Origin: Craterostigma plantagineum
Taxonomy: Eukaryota > Streptophyta > Magnoliopsida > Lamiales > Linderniaceae
Assembly (NCBI GenBank): GCA_027422505.1
Contig: JAPQWV010000017.1
Span: 11,967,501 to 12,031,500 of the forward strand
Direction of reading: 5' to 3'
DNA: 64,000 bases
Shown: positions 24,148 through 36,119 of the stretch, in pieces
How positions within the stretch are numbered: position 1 is the first letter of the stretch
Layout: the number at the start of each line of letters is the position of its first letter
Made by a program: the position numbers and the translations under genes
The notes under the pieces: generated by a model
Databases searched by the model: none
Told to the model about the DNA's origin: nothing
What the model saw: the letters and a program-made list of their open reading frames with translations, nothing else

Positions 24148-24865
24148 TTCCTCTTCTAAGACAGTGTGTCTCAATAGCAAATTTAGCCTCTTCCTTTGAG
24201 CTAAATTTAAGCCCTAACTTCAATTCTGGATTTTTACTTCAGTTTAGGATTGTACTTGGAATACCCTAGGCCCATGCTCATCATCAGACCCTACCACACT
24301 ATCAAATGAATCACTATCCTCATCATCTTCCTGCTCAGAAATATTCTGAAGGTTTTCATCAGTGGCAATTGTCTTACCCTTTCCTAACCCATCAAACTCT
24401 AAATCAAAATCAACAAACTCTTCAAACAGTCTATCATCCTCCTCCATATCATACTCACTATCACATAATTCTTCTTTCATCATAATGAGACTGCATATCG
24501 TACCCCACCACAGGATCAATCCAAGGCTATCCGCTGGCCCAACTCCAAAACCAACCCCCTCGCTCAACCCCAGACCCAACCTCATAACCCAGAACATCAT
24601 CTGAGAAAGACACATCAATGACATATTCAACTCTAGATTTAGTCTGATCATTGAGGCTACTGGGAACTTTATCAAGATGCTCAATGTACATAACCACCAA
24701 TTTGTCATTGGGTATGAGGTTTACTATACTACAAACATTAGAATCAGTGTTCAACACCCTGCTACCGAAATGTAAACAACGACCAAACTGATGCCAAAAT
24801 AGAACGTTCTCCTCATCGTAACCTAATTGCTTCGCAAAATCCTTCAACTCAATTAGACCCATCAA
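24148..24865 (-). pseudogene. MULE transposase, N-terminal fragment
   Basis: Frame 24865-24527 encodes LIELKDFAKQLGYDEENVLFW and SRVLNTDSNVCSIVNLIPND, then KLVVMYIEHLDKVP. This resembles the N-terminal domain that precedes the MuDR DNA-binding domain in plant MULE proteins. After a frameshift, 24495-24244 encodes a strongly acidic linker (SEYDMEEDDRLFEEFVDFDL and DDEDSDSFDSVVGSDDEH). In a third frame 24230-24150 reads NPELKLGLKFSSKEEAKFAI and ETHCLRRGMQ, the start of the MuDR DNA-binding domain. It is cut there by the Copia remnant. No DDE catalytic domain remains. Assignment rests on the last block, which is characteristic. Confidence 0.7.
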
Positions 24866-25350
24866 ATCCCAATCTACATAATCGAACTAATCCGCACTAC
24901 TCCTATGTAATTTCTAATAGTGAAGACTCTCATATCACCACCATGGAAAATCTTAACACTAGAAAACGTTTTTTCATCCGCTCCATCGTACCTGGGCGCA
25001 ACGCTCGCTGCATTTGATAGTCTTCTCGCCATCACTCCACTCGGTTGTATTGTGTCAATTCTTTTCCACTGGTTTTTGGGTTTTGAAGCCTTTTTTCTTG
25101 TAGAAGGCGATTTTAATTTTTTGGGTGTAATTTAGGGTTTTTGGGGGCAAAACCATAACCTCGTTGCAATTTGGGACTAACAGTCAATCCCGTCAGATTG
25201 TAACGGTCAATTGGGTCAAACAAGACGGAATGGACTAACACTGATTAACGGAAAATAACCGAGGGACCGTTACTTGATGTGCTGTATTTTAGGGGGACTA
25301 AAAGTGATTTTGGGTAATAACAGAGGGACTAAAATAGCAATTATACCACA
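24148..25350 (-). mobile_element. 5' end of a Mutator-like (MULE) DNA transposon
   Basis: Minus-strand remnant. The right end (about 25300-25350) reads outward-in TATAATTGCTATTTTAGTCC with further AGTCCC-type words, typical of the long terminal inverted repeats of plant MULEs. Transposase N-terminal sequence follows at 24865 and runs to the junction with the Copia remnant at about 24147, so the catalytic core and right-hand TIR partner are absent. Confidence 0.65.
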
Positions 25351-25960
25351 AATTTATTTATTTGGATTTATAGGCACAACTTTCTATATACTTGTTATTT
25401 ATTTATTTTTATACGAGTTATTTAACAATTACCATGAATGAATGGATTTATATGCAGATATTAAAATACAATCACAGTTTATAAGTGGAGGAACCCATAT
25501 ATGAATTGGGATGAAGAAAGAGAAACTAAGAAACGTATTTTGAATTTTATTTGGGGTACGGTTGGATTAAATTTACCATTTTTTTTAGCTATGCAATGTG
25601 GTTAGAGATGACAAAGTTGCACATCAAAAAATAGGATAAAAACACCCGGTACCCAATCATTAGGAAGTAAAAATATAATTCGCCCTCTTTCCATCATTGC
25701 CACGACATTTTCTCGTCCTCAAATCGTTGCTATCCCGTAAATTCACTCTGTAGTTCTACGTTGAAAATAGCAAATCATTCCATTCCATTGTTAATTTGTT
25801 GTTCTTAATAAACCTTCATTAAAGAATGCCTAAGAAGTTAATAGGAAGTTCAACATGCAAGGAACAATGTAATGATGTGCAATGAACAACATCCATTCAG
25901 TAGCGAGCCTAGGTCGGTTTCAAGAAGTCTTAAGACATTATAAAGAACAAACGTACCAAC
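25351..25960. other. Intergenic and CYP59 3' flank
   Basis: AT-rich, no ORF of note. The right part (about 25800-25960) should include the 3' UTR of the CYP59 gene, read on the minus strand. I see no unambiguous canonical AATAAA signal; an AATGAA occurs near 25823. Confidence 0.45.
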
Positions 25961-28900
25961 TCAACGCCTTCTACCGCGGTCACGAACGTCGTCTCCACCT
26001 TTAGAGTTTCTCTTGTCATCGTAGTACCTATCTTCTTCACTCCTTCGTCCGGTAACACAAAAAGAATCATCATCCTCATTACTGTGTCTATCTTTACGTT
26101 TCCTCTCTTCATAGTCGCTTCTCTGTCTACTCTCCTGATCCCTTTTCCTCTCTCTATGGTCAATATTATCCATATTATACCTCTTTTTGTATTTTCTCTC
26201 ACCTCGTCCATGTCTATATCGGGCATAATCCCCACCATCTGCATCATTCTTTTTAGTATCCCGTCCATATTGATCACTTCTCTTAGGATCGTGAGCTTCT
26301 CTTCTTCGATCTTTGGGATTATATGAATCACGATGTCTCATGCTAGTACGTTTATCGTTAGAATTCGTGTCTCTGTGTTCTTTTCTTCTCTTTGTATCCC
26401 TCAGACTGCTGTTATCTTCCTCGAATACCATATCAAACCTTGGATGGATCAAAGTGAAATAATATTAGGAAGTTCAGCAAATATAAGTAACAACACGAAG
26501 TTATTTCGCAATGCATCGACTGCTATACCTTTTGTTTCCATCTCCACCACGTTGAGTGTTGTCCTCTTTCAGCTCGTACGTGGATCTTTGTTTCAACTTG
26601 TTTGAATCTTCGCTGCAGTCCTTAGCAATATGGTCAAGGGAGCCACATTTGAAGCAACCTCCTCCTAAAATTAGATGGAATAAACACAGTTAAATAAATT
26701 AATTCAAATCAAAAGGGAAGAAAATCAGGAATTTTCTGGTTAAAAGAAGATATATCGTCCGTTTGTATTTGTATTAATAAAGCTCAAATACTAACCTGAT
26801 CCCATTCGACCTTTGCGTCTATACTGGGACCATAGCTTTGCAACACTCTGACTAAAATCAACATGAATCCTCCTATCATCAATCAGAGCATTGTCCATCT
26901 GCCGTTACCAACGGAGCAAGGAAATGAATAATATATTTACTACATGAATGAATAATAGATGAGGTTTCACTTCACACAGTGGATCGAGCTTTACGTAGAA
27001 GAGAACATATTATGATGATATAATATGAAACATATGGCTATTTACTTTGCAATCAGATGTGTATGCACTTGAATCACAGCATAGTAAACCGACAGATGGC
27101 TTCAAACTATCGAGATTCTTCACATTAAAACAGGCCATCATTCCAATGTCAGTCTACAAAAAACATATATATGATTTGCAGGCTGACTTGATCGCCAATT
27201 AAACGAACATTCAAACGCCGAACTGGATAATTTATTGAAGAATTCAAGTGGTATAGTGAACTAAGTTCTTGCAAACAAATTTGCAGCATTCTGAGCTGCA
27301 AATCCAATCTATGTAGTTATTAGATTATTAGTGGCTACCAAAGAATGATTTATCAGTCAATGATGTAACAAAAGTAGAACATTTAAAATAATCGTATGCA
27401 AACACGACCTCACAGTTACGGACACTACGCCATCTTAACAAACGTAAAACAATTTAAATAAACGAATCCAAGCACCACCTGACAGTTACAGACACTACGC
27501 CATCAAAGAATGGTTGTTAAATAAGGGAAGTAAGATGCTAAGTTTACCTTAAAATATGCTTGTTCACAGGCATCTTTATCTTCAAACTCTGCCATGGAAA
27601 AATAAAAGGAAAGAGGAAATGTAAATGATAAAATTATGATATATGTCAACATTAGAAAGATTAAACAAGCTGACATCTTGCAAAATCCTATCCGTGCTAC
27701 ATGTTTAATTTTACAAAGGTTAGTGAAACCTCACAACAGCAACGAGGTCTTTTTTTCCCTTTCTTTTTTAAGTCTAAGGCAGTGGTAGAAACTTAGCTAC
27801 AAGACCATTAACATCAAGCACATCACAAAGACATAAATCATGAGAAAATTCTATGCTAAAGTTATCGAGGCAGTCGTTAATATATCAAAAAAGAATCATT
27901 CACAACTCTGCACCAGAGCCATCAAATATTAGATGATATAAAATTAGGTCGCATGTATGAAGACAGTTTTTTATTATATGATCAATCTCTATTTCCCCTG
28001 ACACATGTATCTAATACGGAATGGACAAAAGGCGTAACAGGATGAAGCAGAGTTCAGATAGTATATTTAAACACATATATGTTATCAAAGCAACGTCAAG
28101 GATAGAAAGGGTAAAAGCACACCATTTTGTACCAAAGTAATGGACCACTAATTTTAAATTATACAGTATGAAGAACGGTACCGATAAAAGCGTAGCATAA
28201 ACTGTCCCCAGTTTTGTGATCTCGGATTATTTCAGCACTAAAAGGAAACACTATTATCAATGAGGAATTTGAAGGCAATCAAGTATTTATAATTAAGCCA
28301 ACGTGCTATCACTGAAGTACTGACGATGTCACGATTCCAAAACGGGAGAAAATTGTGTGCAAGTCCTCGTCCTGCAGATCAATGAGTCATTTCATCCAGT
28401 GAAAAAAACAATGTATTTACTGCTCGTTAAGAAAGCATAATAGTACACACAAGAGTCCATATTTGAGGGGGAAGAAAGAGGTGAAGGAAATGACGCATAC
28501 CTCAGTTACAGGATTCAGTTTGCATACAAACAGCACATTATCCGGAGGTTTAACCTCAGCATCAGGTATATCACCAATCTATGAAATAAAAAAAAAAAAA
28601 AATTATCATGTCAGTTTGTATTCAAGACATCTGCGATTAAAGGAAAGTACAGCCAACTATTTCTGATGGATAAGAACTTCACCGTTTCCAATACTACAGC
28701 TCGAGAATGAGCATCCTTTGCCCGGAGTACTTCCTCAAGCTCTTGTGGATTGAGCGTCTCATCCATAGGGATCCAATCATCCTCCAATCGCACATCATCC
28801 ACAACCTATGTGCAAACGATCAATCAATGGCAAACTCATGATTTTCCCAATTGCAGAAACACTTGAAATGAAAGGATAAAGCAATGATGAGAAAAAACAT

Positions 28901-31307
28901 GACTACTGCTATAACAGTTCATTTACAGCCATAACAGAATGTTGCTCAGCCAATAACTATTCCAAAAGCACCATCACTCAAATTTTTTGCCGGAATAAAT
29001 AAATACGTCTCAACAGAATTTCAATCAAGTGTCAAGCTTAATTTGTATCTTGCACAAATGTCATAATACATGTACTGTTGGCCTATTGCGTATCTATCGA
29101 AAATGGAAGTTAAAATGATCTCAAGGTCCATAATTATAACAGAACAGCAAGAGAAGACCTAGAAGTGCATCATCAATAAGAATAAGTCATCAATATGCAA
29201 CTTCCAACTTCACATCAAACATCACTTACTAGTTTATTACAAGCTTTAAGATAAAGGAAACTTATAAAGCCTTCTTGCTTTGGCATGCCATTTTTCTAAG
29301 CAAAACTTTGTTATCAAGCACATGCAAACATTTTAAAATCGGACAGAGGGGATGTTGCAATTGCTTACTTCATCTTTTGGCTTTCCTTCAGGTGACGCAC
29401 CAGGAATCAAATCCGTTAGCTGCGGTCGATCGTCAAAAGGGTCATCTAAGATGTATGTGTGTTTAATTCTGCAATGCCAATATCGTTAGAAGAGAAAAAA
29501 TTCAGAAATCAATCCTACATCCAATATCAACACAGTTGGCATTGGCAAAACAAATAAGGGAAAAATCTGACCTTATGTTTTTGAAGGGTTTGTTGTTCTC
29601 ATCCACGTAAGCTTCATTTATTCTGGTAAGTGTGTCTAATCCCTCTGCAACCTCTCCAAACACCTTGCAACCAAAATTACGGAAACAAATGACACACAGA
29701 TTACGTTTGTACTTCGTAGTTAAGCAGATCTTACTGCCAATATCGCAGAATAGTCAAAGTTTTCTTCAACCCAACAAAAGGCTAGTCATGGAAAACCACA
29801 TTTAGTATTTCCCCTACCCCATAAGAGTATGTGAATAAGCTTTAAAAGTTTAAAATAGTAGCTTTTAATGGTTCAATGCATTCGTGTTCATTCCATCATA
29901 TTCATAATATGTTTACTTATTTAATCTCAGCCTTCCCTTTGCATCACATACCATCTTAATAAATCACAATTAATTCTCCATAGATTACTTATCAATTCTA
30001 AGAAGAGAAAAGAATCAAATCGTAACTTTCTACTTGTAACAACAAAGCTGCAATAGGCATTAGTTAAACAAATGGAAAAACAACTTCACATACGAAACAC
30101 TTCTAAGGCATAGAACTCACCGTGTGTTTTCCGTCGAGGTAATCAAGATCATCACGCAGAGTGATATAAAACTGGATAACGACACGAACACAACATACTT
30201 AGAAGTACCAATTAAAGAAGTTCAAATAGTTAATCATCCATATATTACCGAAACTTCATTTTGCAACATGATAAATAGAACAAAGTCACACCTGAGAAGC
30301 ATTTAGATTCTCCCCAGCACTAGCCATGGCTATGGTCCCCATTTTTGTATGCTTAACGTCCAAATGAATTTCATCACTGAAAAACCGAGCCTGGTCGCCA
30401 TACAAGAATCTGAAATAACAAGTTGCAAAGCAATCAACTAAAAATGAAGTTCCAAAACGTGAAGATTAATGAAAAGTTCGAGACCAAGACTGAGAATCTT
30501 TGGGAATAAATCCTCGTAAAAAAATACAACAGCGGCAGTAAATAGATAAAAAAAAAGGACCTAAGTATCAGATATGGCACTAACTATGAGAACCTCCCTT
30601 AACCAACCATCCTTATATCGCAACAAGCACGTCAGTGGTACAAACTGTTAGAGCTTTTAAATAAAAGCTGACAGAGAAAAAAAAAATTCTTACTTGTAGA
30701 TAGAATCACCACCAGTACCAGTCCCAGTAGGGTCCCCCGTCTGTGCTGTAAAATCCTTCTGCACTGTGTGGAAGAGGCATCCATTATAATATTTTATCCT
30801 GTGATAAGCAATATAGAATCAAAAGAAATTATCCGCAATCCACAACGATTTTCTACGAGCGTCTTCCAAGTTCCAACTTATGACCATAAATTAAGAAGAC
30901 ATTCACAAGGAAAACTATACTATCAGCTACACAAACAGGAATACAACCTACATGGTTTGGACTATTACCAAATTATTCAATAATCGAATTAATTCGCGAA
31001 AAAAGAAATAGCTCATTAACACTGGAGAAAGGTCACAGAAACAATTCACTCAACTAATTTCACAATTCTCCTAGCAGAAATCTTGAAATGGGAGTAGATG
31101 CATCGAAAAGTGTAACGAATAGAAAATTTGAAAATTAAAACACCCATCAACATATCAAAACTTCACCAAAAACCTGGGAAAACAATAATAAGTTCACGAG
31201 GTTTGAATAAGAAATTACTTGCAGAGCTTGAGAAAATTTTTGCAAGTCAAGGGGCAACGATCAGTGAAGAGATCAACCACTAAATCGCCCAAGCTCGTCA
31301 CTATCAT
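25961..31307 (-). CDS. CYP59: CYP59/PPIL4-type multidomain cyclophilin (PPIase, RRM, CCHC, RS tail), 14 exons
   Basis: Exons in reading order (minus): 31307-31219, 30798-30694, 30409-30292, 30171-30121, 29663-29572, 29468-29369, 28805-28683, 28578-28501, 28371-28325, 28237-28182, 27588-27548, 26898-26796, 26664-26529, 26438-25961. They total 1,617 nt, a 538-residue protein; every junction is GT-AG and phases agree. Residues 1-165 are a cyclophilin fold; about 238-312 an RRM with RNP2-like VLFVCKL and RNP1-like [11 protein letters not shown]338, C341, H346 and C351 a CX2CX4HX4C knuckle; 380-538 an Arg/Ser/Asp/Glu-rich tail. The family is nuclear; Arabidopsis CYP59 binds RNA, SR proteins and the RNA polymerase II C-terminal domain. 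Compared with cyclophilin A, the catalytic Arg (FHR) is Thr (FHT) and the Trp of EWLDGKH is Tyr (DYLDGKH), so isomerase activity may be weak. The start ATG at 31307 opens directly into the fold ([14 protein letters not shown]). Confidence 0.95.
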
Positions 31308-31364
31308 AACAGACATTAGACAACGATTGTTCAGGAAATTAAATTGCGGAACCGATAATACGAT

Positions 31365-31373
31365 TTAGGGTTT
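31365..31373 (-). promoter_or_regulatory. Telo-box in CYP59 5' region
   Basis: AAACCCTAA on the minus strand, about 60 bp upstream of the CYP59 ATG, next to a pyrimidine-rich stretch (as seen on the plus strand, 31381-31430). Telo-boxes are common near the transcription start of plant housekeeping genes; function here is inference. Confidence 0.5.
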
Positions 31374-32640
31374 TTGAGCTCTTCCCACTTCCCCTTCAGT
31401 TTCAATTTTTACCCTCACCTTTCTCCTCTCTTTGACCCATAAAAGACAAATACAAAATTAGTTTTTCGATGTACGATTCGAAATCACATCCATATCTATT
31501 TTAAAGGTTTATCTATACTTAAATACTCAAGAATATAAAATATTATAAATTCAGTCCTCTTTTTTAATAATTGTATATAGGCATATATGTTCACCAAATT
31601 TTTTATCGGTTGACACCCTTATAAGAAAAAAATATCACCTAAGGACCAGTTCAAAACTATGCTATCACGTAAGTACTAATAGGACAAAAGTACCCCTCAG
31701 AACTTATAATATTACAACTATACCTGGTTTTTAATTAAAACACAAAAACAAAACAGAAAAAAGATCAATCAATCGATATCTTCAGAAGTTAAAAGAGTAC
31801 CCGCATGCAAATTCAAAGTTCCACTCTCATCGACCATTAAATCGAAACACACAAAATAAATTGCTTCCACGAAGGCACTCTAAAGGAAATCGTCTACGTC
31901 ATCGGGTGTCAAAATTTCTCATTTCCTTAAGTTTGTTATTTTTACTTTTTTTTCGTCGAATCTGTTATGGTGCTGCAATTTGTGTTTTTATATAGTAATT
32001 GCTCGGATTAGAGTATTTAGGTCTCAATTTTGATTATTAAGTTTTGATAAGGTTTCATATGTTTAATTCGAGGCTTTTTAGGTATAAATTGGGGATTTAT
32101 GTATAATTTGGGGCTTTCTTAGGTGTTGCTCGATTAGACCTATTGAAATTTAAATTCAGCCGTTTCAAGCTTCAGTTTGTAATATCAATTAGTGTTGTAA
32201 ATTTTTTATTTTTGGTACGCTATATGTATCTTTTTAATACGCTATGTGCATATTTTTATACCTTATGCATTATTCTGGTACAACGTAAATAATATAAGTT
32301 GGTACAGTACATGAGATTATGGTACGATGAGTCTTTAGTTTTCCATTACATACCTACGTTTCATTTTATCTTTATGATCTCGTAGTCTACGTTAATGATT
32401 AAAGAATTGCTTTGTTTATTGGGCGTGAATGAAAATCCGTAAGAATTGTGTGGTAACTATTCCAACCCATTTGATCATTGATGAGTACCAATAAAACGTC
32501 GACGAGGCAATATCAAATATAACCAAAATGTGCATGTACTTTCGGGCGCTGAAAGATGCAATAGTTTCCTTCTTAAGTATTGGATATATCGTACTTGTAG
32601 AGAAGTTGTATCTATATAGCGTATTGCCTATATTAATCAT

Positions 32641-32710
32641 TGTTGGATGTAAGTTGATTAGTTTGTGCATAAATTGATTTTGTTGGATGTAAGTTGATTA
32701 GTTTGTGCAT
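32641..32710 (+). repeat. Direct repeat, 30-bp unit twice at 40-bp period
   Basis: 32641-32670 and 32681-32710 are identical (start tgttggatgtaagttgatta), separated by aaattgattt. Confidence 0.9.
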
Positions 32711-33772
32711 ATTATTAGGTATGCGTTTTTCGTGGCAATTCGAATTTAAAAAAAAACAATATTTCTATATGTAGATAAATGATATGTTTCATCGGATATC
32801 GAATTTGATGGTTTAACACGTACTTGCATAATTTTGTATTCAAAATCCCAATTTCATAATAAGAGAAGGATCATGTAAACATCTTACAAGTGGAGTTTGA
32901 ATTTAAATTACAAACCCACGACTTTGAGGGTTAATCCGCTGCATATGATATGAAATAAAACTTATAACTTATTTACGTATATTAAAGTGATTTTTCATCG
33001 ATTTTAGCGAATAAATCGTACATCTGCAACTTAAGATTGTACCTGACGATAGAGACTTAATGTACCATATTTAAGTAGTCTTTCATACCAAGATAAGTAC
33101 AGTTAGTGTATAAATTTTTATCGATCAACATAATCTCTAAAATGACGAGTCCTGATCGTCCACTAATAAGTTGAAGCCCTAAAATAAAAAAATAATTAGG
33201 ATATTCAACAAAAGCAACTTTAATAAGTTGAACACCTCATTTTAACAATCATCTATACTATGATGTAGTAAATTATTCTAATATATAAATTTGGCGTTGT
33301 AATATAAATTTCATGAGTCTTGGGGTTACTCCATCAAATATGATATATAGTGAAATATATCACTTGTATACACATAGAAATATAGTTTCAAAAATAAAAT
33401 CAATTCGAATTGCAACAAAAAAAAATGCTTATTGTAATAATATGTACCGAATGTATCATTTATAATGTACCATTGAACATACTGTGATGGTATCTTTGTT
33501 TCAACATATATTGTATCAGAGTTGAGTATTTTACCGTACCAAAATTAAATTTGATATGAGTTGACATAATACTTATTCTGACATGATAATTTATTCAGAT
33601 TTATTTACTGACATGTCAGATACTGTTATTGTGTCAGATTGATGTCATATATCATAGTTGACTTGAGTTTTGGTATTTATTTCATAATATGGCTGTAAGC
33701 GTATAATTTTAATATGTTTAGCGTACCTTCTAGTCTGTATTTGTTATAGCTTGTACCCTATACCCCTTTTAC

Positions 33773-35290
33773 ATTGTTGCCAAAAACTTGACACGCTCAA
33801 ATACTAGCAAGTGTACTAGGTCGTGCAAGTATTAAAACGGACGAAGTCCGAGTATCGATCCACAAAGACAACTCGATTAATTCTAGATAATCTTTCTAAT
33901 TCTAATTTAGACTAAGGGATAAGTTTTGATTATTTGGTTAAAAGAGATAAAAGTGCAAATAATAAAATAGACGCAAATAAAATAAATGAGAATAGAGCAA
34001 TTAACGACGAACGTGATCAAGACACGTGCTCGGCACTATTCCTAAGTCTTCATGCAATCTCATCTATCTAATCAACGTGAATTAAGTCAAGGTGGAATTT
34101 TCTAATATATGTGCTACCCGTTATTCACGTAACTAGCAACCCTACGTAAATAGCGAATCAATCAACTATATTACTATATGACTGTAGTTCCTACACGTGC
34201 ATTTGATCTTCCTGAAATTTCCCGAGTTTAGGCGCTTTCGACGCCTAAGGTCTCGGAAACCACACATACGAAACCGAATTCCATCTCTGATCGATTTTAC
34301 GTAGTGATATTCGATATTTTGATAAAACCTTTTTAATCACCTTTCCAGTCTCACGTACTAGGTCAAGAATCGTGTGCGCGGTGGCCGATCACACACACGT
34401 CAATAAACTCAAATAAGAACATATAACTTAAATCATATGATTAAATAAGATAATAATAGCATTAATACGTAGTCATAATTCGGCCTCACGCGGCCTCAAT
34501 CACAAAGAAACTAGGCTAGCATATTCATAAACGACAACGACAATGAATCAAAAGAGAACATTGTCGAAAATGAAATATTAAAAGGTAAGAAATTCGCCCT
34601 CGTTACGGTGCTCGACTTGTCTCACTATTAGCCGTCGTTTGTATTTTCTTGCAGCCGTACGTTCTCAGCCCTCGACTCTTCTTTTCGCCGTCAAGAGCTC
34701 TTTTTTATTCGCTGTATTCACTGGTTTTCTTTTAAGCCGTCCCCAGTCTGCTTCTTTTTCTCTGACGTATCCCAAAGCTCCCATTTCTATTCTGTTTTGG
34801 TCCTTTAAATAGAAATTAGAAGATTTCCTTTCGTATCTTGATTTATCCCTAGAAAATCTCATTTCTGATTTGATTTTTTTTAAATCAAATCTCCTCCTTG
34901 ATTCTCTTGCTTCCCACGCCAATAGGTTCTTCAAAATAGAATTAAGTGGTAAAATTGCAGATTCGCCACATTACTTCTGAAAATTACACAAAGGGTCCCG
35001 AAGTGCTAAAGGCATATGCATGACAACGCGCGGTGATTCTTTGCTTGCTTGAGCTACTTCCTTGACTTATTAAGTGTGAACTCCGTGGTTTCCGGTCTTG
35101 ATTTTATTGGCCCGTCTGACATTCGAATCTTTCCGTTTCGATTATTTGTTCGATATCTGTCAAACGAGAGGTATGCATGCAAATGTATAATATTCGAGTA
35201 TATTATAATAAGTAACGATCGAAAATACGCTTTTACGGCGTATAAAAATAGCGTAGAATCCTAACTTATCATCGTATCAAAAAAATACAT
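33773..35290. mobile_element. Possible gypsy-type LTR relic
   Basis: Contains the phrase AGCAAGTGTACTAGGTCGTG followed by GTCCGAGTATCGATCCACAA, a wording I associate with LTRs of some plant gypsy or non-autonomous elements. Coding sequence, PBS, PPT and a partner LTR are absent from the window, and boundaries are uncertain. Open frames here (34665-34934, 35049-35264) are not protein-like. Confidence 0.35.
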
Positions 35291-35639
35291 GCCTAGCAAA
35301 CTTACATAGGCAATCACTACAAAAAAATGCTCGTAATCAAAATATTCAAAGACGAATGAACTTATATGTAACGGATGACCCAAAAAGTGTCATACCTAAT
35401 ATGCAACATATATTCAAAAGACAAAGTTTGATTATAAAATTATCTAATGATTCAACAATTGGTGTTGTGAGCTATTGAGATGTTCCAGTCAGCAAAACTC
35501 AGCATAAAACTTTGGTGGATTGAACGATCACACGCTATGGAGATTAAAGATGAGCGTCATGTTGGTTCAACATGGTCTTGTTCAACAGGTCTAGCACTTA
35601 AGGACCAATTGGACAAAAATTAACCAAACTTCAATAGTT

Positions 35640-36038
35640 ATGAACAAATATACACACTGAATAAAAATACCCAAGACGAAATCGAACAAAGATCTCTAGA
35701 ATTGAATGCCCGAATCGAACACCCATGATAAATCGTCACCTCCTGTAATTCCAGTTTATCCAAGAACACTTCAACAGATTAAAACTTTGTAGAATGTGAA
35801 TAGTATGCTTTTTAGGTTTAGTGTTGAATACGTGAGATTTTAGCAAATGGAAAACTTGGTTAAAACCTTGTTAGGGTTTAAGCTTAAATACCTTGGAAGG
35901 TATTTAAGCCCGTTGGGCCCCTAACAAGCCCATTATAACGACAACCGATCTACGTACAATAAAGCGTATAAAATAGATCATAAAGAAATAGCAAGACTTC
36001 GAATAAATATATTGGACACTTCTAAAATATTCCTAACA
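35640..36038 (-). repeat. 3' LTR (partial or ill-defined left end) of Sirevirus-like element B
   Basis: On the minus strand the LTR starts TGTTAGGAATATTTTAG at 36038, directly after a PPT. The left boundary is not resolved and could lie as far as about 35465. It carries a perfect inverted repeat at 35882-35909. No matching 5' LTR of B is found in the window. Confidence 0.5.
35882..35909. repeat. Perfect 13-bp inverted repeat in element B LTR
   Basis: Arms GCTTAAATACCTT (35882-35894) and AAGGTATTTAAGC (35897-35909) with a 2-bp spacer. Element A LTR has an imperfect counterpart, CCTTATATACC at 42255-42265 and GGTATATTAAGG at 42278-42289. Confidence 0.9.
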
Positions 36039-36050
36039 TTCTCCCCCCTA
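36039..36050 (-). other. Polypurine tract of element B
   Basis: TAGGGGGGAGAA on the minus strand, immediately before the LTR start. Confidence 0.7.
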
Positions 36051-36119
36051 AGTGTCCAAATTACATATAAGCCTATCTTCTATGTCTTCACTTCTTCTTC
36101 TTTTTCTTTGAGCAAGGAG

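Larger units (their letters stand above)
31308..33772. other. AT-rich intergenic region upstream of CYP59
   Basis: Should contain the CYP59 promoter at its left edge. No second gene, RNA gene or transposon end that I can support; short open frames such as 32416-32670 lack protein-like features. Confidence 0.5.

Noticed and set aside
25930..26331. Alternative-frame open frame at the CYP59 3' end
   Set aside because: Shadow of the RS/RE-rich exon 14 frame (26438-25961).
34665..35264. 89- and 71-codon open frames
   Set aside because: No domain, codon bias or homology that I recognise; located in a suspected LTR relic.
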